32,614 nucleotides of DNA, taken from positions 1 to 32,614 of the forward strand of contig SXWA01000002.1 of the NCBI GenBank assembly GCA_005791575.1, read 5' to 3'. Of the stretch, positions 23,635-30,748 are shown in pieces. How positions within the stretch are numbered: the stretch's first letter is position 1; every line of letters starts with the position of its first letter. The notes under the pieces were generated by a model, which saw only the letters and a list, made by a program, of their open reading frames with translations, did not search any database and was not told where the DNA came from. Both the position numbers and the translations under genes were made by a program. This DNA comes from Planctomycetaceae bacterium. Lineage in GTDB: Bacteria; Planctomycetota; Planctomycetia; Pirellulales; UBA1268.

Positions 23635-23996
23635 GCCAGCCCCAGCCCGCACCACGGATCCTCTATTGCCGGTGTGCCTACGCGCAGGTGGTGCCCGCCG
23701 AGGTGAAGGATGCCGTGCTCGACGGGCTCGCCCGCGCGGAGGTGGCCTTCGAGATGGTGCCCGACCTGTGCGAGATGGCGGCCCGCCGCGATCCCCATCT
23801 GGCCGAGCTCGCCCGCGGCGACGGCCCGTTGACGATCGCCGCCTGCTGGCCGCGGGCCGTCGAGGGGCTGTTCAGCCTCGCCGACGCACCGCTGCCGCGC
23901 GCCGGGGTGCGGATCGTCAACATGCGCACCGATGCCGCCCCGGCGATCCTCGACGAGCTGCTCGGTGCCGACCGTCCGACCGGAGATGCGTCATGA
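23631..23996 (+). CDS. Small cysteine-containing protein, possibly redox
   Basis: The 121-residue protein begins its first strand with ILYCRCAYAQVVPAEVKDAV (C13, C15), has VPDLCEMAARRD (C47), and AACWPRAVEGLF (C72). The AACxPR motif resembles a segment found in HdrA-type and related electron-transfer proteins (AACTPR), but the similarity is short. It lacks a classical ferredoxin cluster motif. It starts with ATGA overlap to the radical SAM gene and ends with ATGA overlap to the ferredoxin gene, so the three are translated as a unit. The ORF track reports it only inside 22992..23996. A partner role in Fe-S or thiol chemistry is likely but not proven. Confidence 0.75.
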   Translation: MSQPQPAPRILYCRCAYAQVVPAEVKDAVLDGLARAEVAFEMVPDLCEMAARRDPHLAELARGDGPLTIAACWPRAVEGLFSLADAPLPRAGVRIVNMRTDAAPAILDELLGADRPTGDAS

Positions 23997-24889
23997 TCGC
24001 CAGCCCGCCGCTGCCGCCACGGGTGGTCGTCTACGAAGGACGCGGCAGCACGCCGTTCGATCCCGGCGAACGCAGCCGCCTCCTCGCCGGTCTCCTCGAT
24101 CGCGGCTATTCGGTCGTCCGCGCGGGTGCCGGGCGGGCGGAGGCGGGCGCGGCCACGGCATTCATCGTTCTCGGCTGCTTCGGCGGCGCGCCGCCCGAGG
24201 TGGGCGACGCCGCGGGGCGCGACGTCGCCGTCTGCGACATCACGGGCCGCTCGGCCGACGAGGCGATCGCCCTCGTCGAGCAGCGCCGCGACGGTCGGCC
24301 GATGAACCGCCCCGACGCCGCCGGCCCCGGCCAGTGGAAGCCCTGGTTCCCGGTGATCGATCTGGCCCGCTGCACCAACTGCATGCAGTGCCTGAGCTTC
24401 TGCCTGTTCGACGTCTACGGTGTCGCCGCCGACCACACGCTGCGGGTCGAGAACCCGGCCAACTGCAAGGTGAACTGCCCCGCCTGCTCCCGGGTCTGCC
24501 CCGAAGTGGCGATCATGTTCCCCAAGTACCACGCCGGACCGATCGACGGCGGGCCGGTTTCGGAGTCGGACGTCCAGCGCGAGAAGATGAAGGTCGACAT
24601 CTCCGCCCTCCTCGGTGGCGACATTTACTCGCGGCTCCGCGAGCGCTCCGCCGAGGCGAAGCAGCGGTTCTCGCGCGAACGGAGCGCCGACCAGGCTCTC
24701 GCGGAGCGGCGCCGCTGCCTGACGAAGCTCGCCGATGCCGCGGCGATCCCCCGCGAGGTGCTCGACGCCCTCCCCAGTCCGGAGGAGATCCAGCGCCGCA
24801 CCGAGGAGGCGGCGCGACGGGCCGAGGCGGCGCGGGTGGCCCAGGGGGCCCGTGCCGCCCAGGGCAGCACACCGGCCGGAACGACCTGA
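23993..24889 (+). CDS. Two-[4Fe-4S] ferredoxin-type protein
   Basis: The 298-residue protein has the motifs CTNCMQCLSFC (C127, C130, C133, C137) and CKVNCPACSRVCP (C158, C162, C165, C169), consistent with two [4Fe-4S] clusters. The region before them (about 1-100, PRVVVYEGRGSTPFDP and TAFIVLGCFGG) looks like a small alpha/beta domain. Its strand pattern resembles the preceding 121-residue protein. After the clusters comes a long charged, Arg/Glu-rich, probably coiled-coil tail (about 200-280). It likely passes electrons to or from the radical SAM enzyme or another partner of the locus. It is the last gene of the first block and is followed after 18 bases by a strong hairpin. Confidence 0.88.
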   Translation: MIASPPLPPRVVVYEGRGSTPFDPGERSRLLAGLLDRGYSVVRAGAGRAEAGAATAFIVLGCFGGAPPEVGDAAGRDVAVCDITGRSADEAIALVEQRRDGRPMNRPDAAGPGQWKPWFPVIDLARCTNCMQCLSFCLFDVYGVAADHTLRVENPANCKVNCPACSRVCPEVAIMFPKYHAGPIDGGPVSESDVQREKMKVDISALLGGDIYSRLRERSAEAKQRFSRERSADQALAERRRCLTKLADAAAIPREVLDALPSPEEIQRRTEEAARRAEAARVAQGARAAQGSTPAGTT

Positions 24890-24907
24890 CGATCGACGAC
24901 GGTGGAC

Positions 24908-24944
24908 GAAAGGGGAGGGTTTCCAGCGGAAACCCCCCCTTTTC
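24908..24944 (+). terminator. Strong terminator-like hairpin after the ferredoxin gene
   Basis: The arms GAAAGGGGAGGGTTTCC and GGAAACCCCCCCTTTTC pair over 17 positions with one A-C mismatch and one G-U, leaving a 3-base AGC loop. The T-run is inside the 3' arm. It lies 18 bases after the stop codon, so it probably ends or attenuates the first block's transcript. Confidence 0.7.
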
Positions 24945-24955
24945 GCAGAGCCGGT

Positions 24956-25020
24956 CTCACGGGAGCGACGCTCCCGGCACCTCTTCCATGAGGTGCGGCA
25001 GGCTGTTTATCCACAGCCTG
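24956..25020 (+). repeat. Composite hairpin repeat, copy 4 (three hairpins)
   Basis: It shows GGGAGC-GAC-GCTCCC, GCACCTC/GAGGTGC and CAGGCTGT/ACAGCCTG in the same order and orientation as copies 1-3, about 24 kb away. The GTGGCCAAAG hairpin is absent; its place is taken by the terminator-like hairpin just upstream. It ends 36 bases before the ATG of the DUF116 fusion gene. Confidence 0.85.
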
Positions 25021-25056
25021 ATAGCGCATGATGGTGCCTCCCTGCAGGTGAAAGCC

Positions 25057-26808
25057 ATGTCCACAGCCGACCGTTCCCCGATCGCGCTTGCCATCCTGCC
25101 GCCTCCGGTGCCGCCGGCAGTCGTTCGCGCGCGGCCACCACAGGCCTCGATCCCCCAGACGAAGGTCGAGCGCGACGCGCTTCTCAATGCGATCCGCCGG
25201 GGCATGCTCCACGAGAAGGCCGTCCCTCCCCTCGGCATGGAGGAACTGCGGCGCCGGGCCGCGGCGGCCCTGACCGAGGCCGGCCTCGCCGAGAGCTACC
25301 TCGACTACGCCGTCGTGATCGCCAACAACGAATCGTGGCGCGACGCCCTCGCCGCCGTCCCCTTCGACCGCCGGCTGCTCCTGATGCCGAAGTGCCTGCG
25401 GGTGGAGAGCCGCTGCCCGGCCCCGTTCGACGAGTTCGGCCTCCTCTGCAAGCAGTGCGGCCTGTGCTCGATCCAGGACTTCCAGGTCGAGGCGGAGCGC
25501 CTCGGCTACGCCGTGCTCGTTGCCGAGGGTTCGGCGCTGGTGATGGCGATGGTCCAGACCGGCAAGATCGAGGCGATCGTCGGCGTGAGCTGCATGCCGG
25601 TGCTCGAGAAGACCTTCCCCCACGTGCAATCCGCCGCCATCCCGGCAGTGGCGGTGCCGCTCCTCCAGGACGACTGCATCGACACCACGGTCGACATCGA
25701 CTGGGTGTGGGACTACATCCATCTCGAGGCGGCCGACCGCTCCCGGCGCCTCGATCTCGGCGGCCTCCACGACGCCGTGAAGGCGTGGTTCGAGCCCGCA
25801 ACCCTCGACGAGGTGATGGGGCCCCCGGTCGGGCATGCCGAGGAAGTGGCGCGGCAATGGCTGGCCGTCGGCGGGCGCCGCTGGCGGCCGTTCCTCGCCG
25901 CGGCGGTCTTCGAGGCGCTGCGGCCCGACGCGTCGCCTGACGGCGGCAGCGGAGAGGCGATCCGCCGCGCCGCGGTGGCGGTCGAGTGCTTCCACAAGGC
26001 GTCGCTGGTGCACGACGACATCGAAGACGGCGACCTCGAGCGCTACGGCGAACCCACGCTCTGCGGGGCACAGGGGGTGCCCGTGGCGCTCAACGTCGGC
26101 GACCTGCTGATCGGCGAGGGGTACCGCCTGCTCGCCGACTCCGGGCTCGACGCCGCGCGGGTGCAGGCGGCGGTCCGCGAGGCGGCCGCCTCGCAGCGGC
26201 TCCTCTGCCAGGGGCAGGGTGCGGAGCTCTCCTGGAGCCGCTCCCCCGTGCAGCTCGCCAGCCGCCAGGTGCTGGAGATCTTCCGGCTCAAGACCGCGCC
26301 CGCCTTCGATGTCGCCCTCCAACTCGGCGCGATCTGCGCCGGCCGGGGGCCGGAGGTCGCCGACGTGCTCCGCGCCTACAGCGAGGCGGTGGGGATCGCC
26401 TACCAGATCAAGGACGACGTCGAGGACCTGCAGGACGACGCGGGCCTCGCGCGGCAGGCCGAGGCCCGGCCGAGCGTGGTGCTGGCGCTGGCGGCCGAAA
26501 AGGCACGCGGCGACGACCGTGAGATGCTCGCGGCGATCGCCGGCGGGCGCCGCCATGAAGCCGCCACGCCGGCCCGCCTCCGCGAGGCGATCCGGGCGAC
26601 GAAGGCCGACGAACGGGCGGCCCTCCTCCTCGAGGGCTACAAGGAACAGGCGGTCCGCGCTCTCGAGGGCCTCACCGACCCCACGCTCAAGGGCCTCCTC
26701 CGCCGCGTCGTGTCGCGGATCTTCAACGATCTCCAATTCGAGGGCTATTGCCGCGAACAGGAGGCCGTGGCCAGGCAGCGCGACGACACCGCGACAGCGA
26801 CGGCCTGA
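25057..26808 (+). CDS. DUF116 / isoprenyl diphosphate synthase fusion protein
   Basis: The 583-residue protein has two parts. Residues about 55-240 are DUF116, with LMPKCLRVESRC, CKQCGLCSI and GVSCMPVL (C113, C120, C131, C134, C137, C179), suggesting a metal or Fe-S site. Residues about 260-560 are a trans-isoprenyl diphosphate synthase with the first aspartate-rich motif DDIED (320-324) and second DDVED (453-457), so it should condense isoprenyl diphosphates. The usual RRG after the first motif is RYG (329-331). A small residue (Ala) five positions before the first motif hints at a longer product, but chain length cannot be read reliably. AGGTG lies seven bases before the ATG. The ORF start at 23932 overlaps the ferredoxin gene and is rejected. 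Confidence 0.92.
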   Translation: MSTADRSPIALAILPPPVPPAVVRARPPQASIPQTKVERDALLNAIRRGMLHEKAVPPLGMEELRRRAAAALTEAGLAESYLDYAVVIANNESWRDALAAVPFDRRLLLMPKCLRVESRCPAPFDEFGLLCKQCGLCSIQDFQVEAERLGYAVLVAEGSALVMAMVQTGKIEAIVGVSCMPVLEKTFPHVQSAAIPAVAVPLLQDDCIDTTVDIDWVWDYIHLEAADRSRRLDLGGLHDAVKAWFEPATLDEVMGPPVGHAEEVARQWLAVGGRRWRPFLAAAVFEALRPDASPDGGSGEAIRRAAVAVECFHKASLVHDDIEDGDLERYGEPTLCGAQGVPVALNVGDLLIGEGYRLLADSGLDAARVQAAVREAAASQRLLCQGQGAELSWSRSPVQLASRQVLEIFRLKTAPAFDVALQLGAICAGRGPEVADVLRAYSEAVGIAYQIKDDVEDLQDDAGLARQAEARPSVVLALAAEKARGDDREMLAAIAGGRRHEAATPARLREAIRATKADERAALLLEGYKEQAVRALEGLTDPTLKGLLRRVVSRIFNDLQFEGYCREQEAVARQRDDTATATA

Positions 26809-26812
26809 CGCG

Positions 26813-27709
26813 ATGAGCCTGCGAGTCCAGATGCTGCAGGTGGCCAGGCTGGCACGCCGGTCGCTCGGCGATGCGGCCGATCTCGTGGTGTCGTTCATCC
26901 ACTCCACGGCCGATCCGAGCGGCGGCTACTGCAACCGCGACGCCCGTCGCGACCTCTACTACACCGCCTTCGCCCTCGACGCGCTCGTCGGGCTCGACGC
27001 CTTCGACCCGCTGACCCCCGCCGCCGACCGCACCCGGCAGTGGCTCGACACGCTCGCCGACGGCGCCGACCTCGACCTCGTCCACCGCGCCTGCCTGGCC
27101 CGCGCGTGGGCGGCCCAGCCGACCGCCGCGGTGCCGGCGGGCAGGCGTGAGGCGATCGCCGCCCGGCTCGCCCCCCAACGCACCGCCGACGGGGGATTTG
27201 CATCCCGTGGCGGTGCCCCGCGCGGCACGGCCTACGGCTGTTTCCTCGCCGTCAACGCCCACGCCGACCTCGGCCAGCCGCTCCCCGATCCCGATGGGGT
27301 GGTGCGCTGCCTCGCGTCGCTCCGCAGTGCCGACGGCGGTTGGTCGAACGAGCCGGAACAACCCCTCGGATCGACCACCGCCACCGCCGCGGCGATCGCC
27401 ACCCTCCGGCAGCTCGATCGACCGGTGCCGGCGCATGCCGCCGAGTGGCTGCTCGACCGGCGTCATCCCGCCGGGGGGTTCGTCGCCGCCCCCGATGCCC
27501 CGATCCCCGACCTCCTCTCGACGGCGGTCGCGCTCCACGCCCTCGACGCCCTCGATGCTCCATGGCGTGACTCGCGCGAGCAGGTGCTCGATTTCCTCGA
27601 CTCCCTCTGGACAGCCGCCGGCGCCTTCCACGGGTCGTGGGCCGACGACATCCCCGACTCCGAGTACACGTTCTACGGTCTCGTGGCCCTCGGGCATGCG
27701 AGCGTATGA
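26813..27709 (+). CDS. Prenyltransferase-like alpha-toroid protein
   Basis: The 298-residue protein has repeated motifs of the squalene-cyclase/protein-prenyltransferase beta-subunit type: DPSGGYCNRDARRDLYYTAFAL, QRTADGGFASRGGAPRGTAYG, LRSADGGWSNE and ADDIPDSEYTFYGLVAL. Size and the GGF/GGY-x-x-R pattern resemble the prenyltransferase beta subunit more than a full cyclase. I cannot identify the zinc ligands of true protein prenyltransferases with confidence, and no DxDD motif is present. It starts four bases after the IPPS fusion stop and overlaps the cyclase start by ATGA. It may be a partner or half-size relative of the cyclase. Confidence 0.85.
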   Translation: MSLRVQMLQVARLARRSLGDAADLVVSFIHSTADPSGGYCNRDARRDLYYTAFALDALVGLDAFDPLTPAADRTRQWLDTLADGADLDLVHRACLARAWAAQPTAAVPAGRREAIAARLAPQRTADGGFASRGGAPRGTAYGCFLAVNAHADLGQPLPDPDGVVRCLASLRSADGGWSNEPEQPLGSTTATAAAIATLRQLDRPVPAHAAEWLLDRRHPAGGFVAAPDAPIPDLLSTAVALHALDALDAPWRDSREQVLDFLDSLWTAAGAFHGSWADDIPDSEYTFYGLVALGHASV

Positions 27710-29544
27710 CCTGGGCCACCCCCTCGATCATCGGCTCGGCTGCCTTCGATCGGACCCACCGGGCGGCCGTCGAGCGCTTGCTCGCGGCTCGGAACGACGC
27801 CGGCCACTGGACCGGCCGGCTCTCCTCCAGCGCCCTCTCCACCGCCACGGCGCTCAACGCCCTGCGGCTGGTTTCCGCCGCCGACCATGCCGACCGCATC
27901 GCCGCCGGTGCCGACTGGCTCGTGGCGACGCAGCGCCCGGACGGGAGTTGGGGCGACACCGTCGACAGCGTCGGTAACCTCTCCACCACGCTCCTCTGCT
28001 GGGCCGTGCTCGCCGCACTCGACGAGGGCGCGGTCGGCACCTCCCCCGGCGGCGCCCGCGCCGCCGCCATCGACCGGGCGGCCGGCTGGATCCGCCACCA
28101 CACCGGCAGCCTCGATGGCGCCGCGATCGCCAGCACGCTGGCGACGATCTATGGCCGCGACCGCACCTTCAGCGTGCCGATCCTCACCCACGTGATCCTC
28201 TGCGGCCGCTGCGGCGATCCGCGCGCGGCCACGACCTGGCGGATCGTGCCGCAGCTCCCCTTCGAGTTCGCTGCCCTGCCCGCCTCGTGGTTCCGGCTCG
28301 TCGACATGCAGGTGGTGAGCTACGCGCTGCCCGCCCTGATCGCCATCGGCCAGGTGCGGCACGCCCACCGTCCGTCGTGGGCCCTGCCCCGCTGGCTGCG
28401 GCAGCAGGCCACCGGCCCGACGCTCGCCCGGCTCGCCGCGATCCAGCCCGACAACGGCGGCTACCTCGAGGCCACGCCACTGACGTCGTTCGTGACGATG
28501 AGCCTGGCGGGCATGGGCCACGCCCGGCACGAGGTCGCCCGTCGTGGTGAGGGATTCCTCGTGAAGTCGCAGCGGCCCGACGGGTCGTGGCCAATCGACA
28601 CGAATCTCGCCACCTGGTGCACCACCCTGGCGGTGACGGCTCTGGCGGCCGCGGGGCGCCTCGCCGACCACCTCGACGCGCGGGGGCGCGCGGCGGTGCG
28701 CGGGTGGCTGCTCGGCCAGCAGTGGCGGCGGATCCATCCCTCCACCTCCGCCGCGGCGGGCGGCTGGGCCTGGACCGACCTCCCCGGCGGCGTGCCCGAT
28801 GCCGACGACACGAGCGGCGCGGTGACGGCGCTGGCGGCACTGGCGGCCGCTGAGTCGGGCACCGAGTCGAGTACCGAGTCGAGCGCCGTCGAGCCCGCCG
28901 TCCGCCGCGCGGCCCACGAGGGGCTCGGGTGGCTGGCGGGACTCGCCAACCGCGACGGTGGGATCCCGACGTTCTGCCGCGGCTGGGGGCGATTGCCGTT
29001 CGACACGTCGTGTCCCGACATCACGGCTCATTTCCTCCGTGCCGCCGAGGCCTGGCAGTCTGCCGGTGCCGCGACGCGGGCGGGCCACCGCTACCTCGCG
29101 CGCACGCAACGGGCCGACGGCTCGTGGGAGCCGCTCTGGTTCGGGAACCAGCACCATCCCACCCAGGCCAACCCCGCCTACGGCACGGCGCGGGTGGTGC
29201 TCGCCACGCTCGACCCCCGCGGCGCGGCCTGGCTGATCGACGCCGTGCAACCCGATGGCGGGGTCGGCCCCGCTGCCGGAATCCCCGCTTCGGTCGAGGA
29301 GACGGCCGTGGCTGTCGAGGCACTCGCCCGCGTGGCGGCCGAATCACCGATGGCGGACCTGCGCGACCGGGCCCGCGCCGCGGTCGCCGCAGGTGTCGGC
29401 TGGCTGCTCGACCGCAGCGCCGAGGGCACGCGCTTCCCCGCGGCGCCGATCGGCCTCTACTTCGCCAAGCTCTGGTATGACGAGGCGCTCTATCCGCTCG
29501 TCTTTACGGTCGCGGCCCTCGAGCGGGCGACGCGGCTCCGCTGA
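27706..29544 (+). CDS. Class II terpene cyclase, squalene-hopene cyclase-like
   Basis: The 612-residue protein has the class II cyclase motif DADDT (D365, D367, D368) in the context GGWAWTDLPGGVPDADDT, closely matching squalene-hopene cyclase. In the Alicyclobacillus enzyme the DxDD motif is at 374-377. QW-type repeats occur at 76-82, 289-295 and 468-474 (QRPDGSW, QRPDGSW, QRADGSW). It probably protonates and cyclises a polyprenyl chain at the membrane, but whether the substrate is squalene is unknown. It is shorter than typical SHC (about 630-720) and no squalene-synthesis gene is in the window. A 12-base tandem repeat encodes a Glu/Ser linker. Its last 41 bases overlap the convergent cysteine desulfurase gene. 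Confidence 0.9.
   Translation: MTWATPSIIGSAAFDRTHRAAVERLLAARNDAGHWTGRLSSSALSTATALNALRLVSAADHADRIAAGADWLVATQRPDGSWGDTVDSVGNLSTTLLCWAVLAALDEGAVGTSPGGARAAAIDRAAGWIRHHTGSLDGAAIASTLATIYGRDRTFSVPILTHVILCGRCGDPRAATTWRIVPQLPFEFAALPASWFRLVDMQVVSYALPALIAIGQVRHAHRPSWALPRWLRQQATGPTLARLAAIQPDNGGYLEATPLTSFVTMSLAGMGHARHEVARRGEGFLVKSQRPDGSWPIDTNLATWCTTLAVTALAAAGRLADHLDARGRAAVRGWLLGQQWRRIHPSTSAAAGGWAWTDLPGGVPDADDTSGAVTALAALAAAESGTESSTESSAVEPAVRRAAHEGLGWLAGLANRDGGIPTFCRGWGRLPFDTSCPDITAHFLRAAEAWQSAGAATRAGHRYLARTQRADGSWEPLWFGNQHHPTQANPAYGTARVVLATLDPRGAAWLIDAVQPDGGVGPAAGIPASVEETAVAVEALARVAAESPMADLRDRARAAVAAGVGWLLDRSAEGTRFPAAPIGLYFAKLWYDEALYPLVFTVAALERATRLR
28849..28884. repeat. 12-bp tandem repeat inside the cyclase gene
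   Basis: There are two near-perfect units, ACCGAGTCGAGT and ACCGAGTCGAGC, preceded by a degenerate GCTGAGTCGGGC. They encode AESG-TESS-TESS in frame, a surface-linker-like insertion shortly after the DxDD domain. Confidence 0.75.
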
Positions 29545-30661
29545 CGGCCGCCACGACGGCGTCGATGACCTGCTGCCACTCGGCGGCGGTCGTCTCCCAG
29601 CCGGCGGAGAGCCGCACCATCCCCCCGGCCGCCCTGCCGGCACGATCCGGGCCTCCGCCCGCGGCCGCGAGCACCCGCGGCACGGAATCGGCGCCGGCAC
29701 TGCAGGCCGAGCCTGTCGAGGCGGCCACGCCGGCGCGGCCCAACCACGCGACCACCTTCTTCCCGGTCACGCCGGGGATCACGACGGCCAACGTGTTCCA
29801 GAGCCGCGGTGACCCGGCGCCGACGATCCACGCGCCCGGGACCTCCGCAAGCAGCCGCCGGCCGGCGGCATCGCGCGCCTCCGCCCGGGCCCGCCGCGTG
29901 GTCTCCCCTTCCGGGTCGCGTGCCTCGAGCGCCGCGACCATGGCGGCGATACCGGCGACGTTCTCCGTGCCCGCCCACCGGCCCCGTTCCTGCGGACCGC
30001 CGCGGTCGCCGTGGAAGCCCCGCTCCGCCTCGGGAACGACGAGGAAGCCCACCCCCCGTGGTCCGCCGAACTTGTGGCCGCTGCCCGTCACCCAGTCGCA
30101 GCGGCCGAGCCCTGCCGCCGGCAGTTTCCCGCACCACTGCGCGGCGTCGGTGTGGAAGGCGACGCCGCGCGCGTGGCAGAGGGTGGCGATTTCGTCCCAG
30201 GGCTGGAGCACGCCACTCTCGTTGCTCGCCGCCATCACCGAGACACAGGCGACATCCCGCTGCTCGAGGAGCCGCGCCAGCGCTCCGGTGTTTACGACGC
30301 CGTCGCGATCCACCGGCAGCTCGACGGTCCGGCCGGGGAGGCACTCCTGCAGGGCTTCGCGCACGCAGGGGTGCTCGATCGCCGACAGCGCCACGCCCCG
30401 CCCGGCGGGCACGGTCCGGGCGAGATGGCGCGCGAGGGCGTTGGTGGCCGCCGTCACTCCCCCGGTGAACACGATCCGCTCAGGCGCGCAGCCGACGATG
30501 TCGGCGAGCCGCTCGCGGGCAGCGGCGAGGATCTCGCGGGCGACGGTCGCCTCGGCATAGAGGCCCGACGGGTTGTGCCAGGCCCGCGTGGCGACATCAA
30601 GCCACTCGTCGCGGGCCCGCGGATGCAACGGCGCGGTGGCGTTGAAGTCGAAGTAGGGCAC
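29504..30661 (-). CDS. Cysteine desulfurase (NifS/IscS family)
   Basis: This PLP enzyme releases sulfur from cysteine for Fe-S clusters, thiolation or other sulfur cofactors. It has SGHKFGGPRGVGFL with the PLP lysine (K197), HTDAAQ (170-175), EHPC (96-99) and the sulfur-accepting cysteine in STGSACSAG (C320). I chose the GTG at 30661, giving MPYFDFNATAPLHP, which is the usual family start. AGAGG lies about eight bases upstream, whereas the ORF start at 30733 adds 24 unconserved residues. The stop overlaps the 3' end of the convergent cyclase gene by 41 bases. Its closeness to the Fe-S/lipoyl locus may be meaningful, since both need sulfur, but it is on the opposite strand. Confidence 0.92.
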   Translation of the reverse strand: MPYFDFNATAPLHPRARDEWLDVATRAWHNPSGLYAEATVAREILAAARERLADIVGCAPERIVFTGGVTAATNALARHLARTVPAGRGVALSAIEHPCVREALQECLPGRTVELPVDRDGVVNTGALARLLEQRDVACVSVMAASNESGVLQPWDEIATLCHARGVAFHTDAAQWCGKLPAAGLGRCDWVTGSGHKFGGPRGVGFLVVPEAERGFHGDRGGPQERGRWAGTENVAGIAAMVAALEARDPEGETTRRARAEARDAAGRRLLAEVPGAWIVGAGSPRLWNTLAVVIPGVTGKKVVAWLGRAGVAASTGSACSAGADSVPRVLAAAGGGPDRAGRAAGGMVRLSAGWETTAAEWQQVIDAVVAAVSGAASPARGPRP

Positions 30662-30748
30662 CGCTGCGAGCCTCTGCCGCCGGCCGTCGAATGGCAACCC
30701 GTTGTAGTCTCCGCGGGGGAAAAGGCGATGCAAGGAGCGCTGCGCCCC

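Noticed and set aside
20754-24889. A glycine cleavage operon or an sHdr sulfur-oxidation cluster
   Set aside because: Only the lipoyl carrier is shared with these systems. No gcvP/gcvT, no HdrB/HdrC and no lipoate ligase gene was found in the window.
25057-29544. A canonical hopanoid biosynthesis cluster
   Set aside because: No hpnC, hpnD, hpnE, hpnG or clear hpnH is present, and the cyclase's neighbours differ from known hopanoid loci. The DxDD cyclase alone is not enough.
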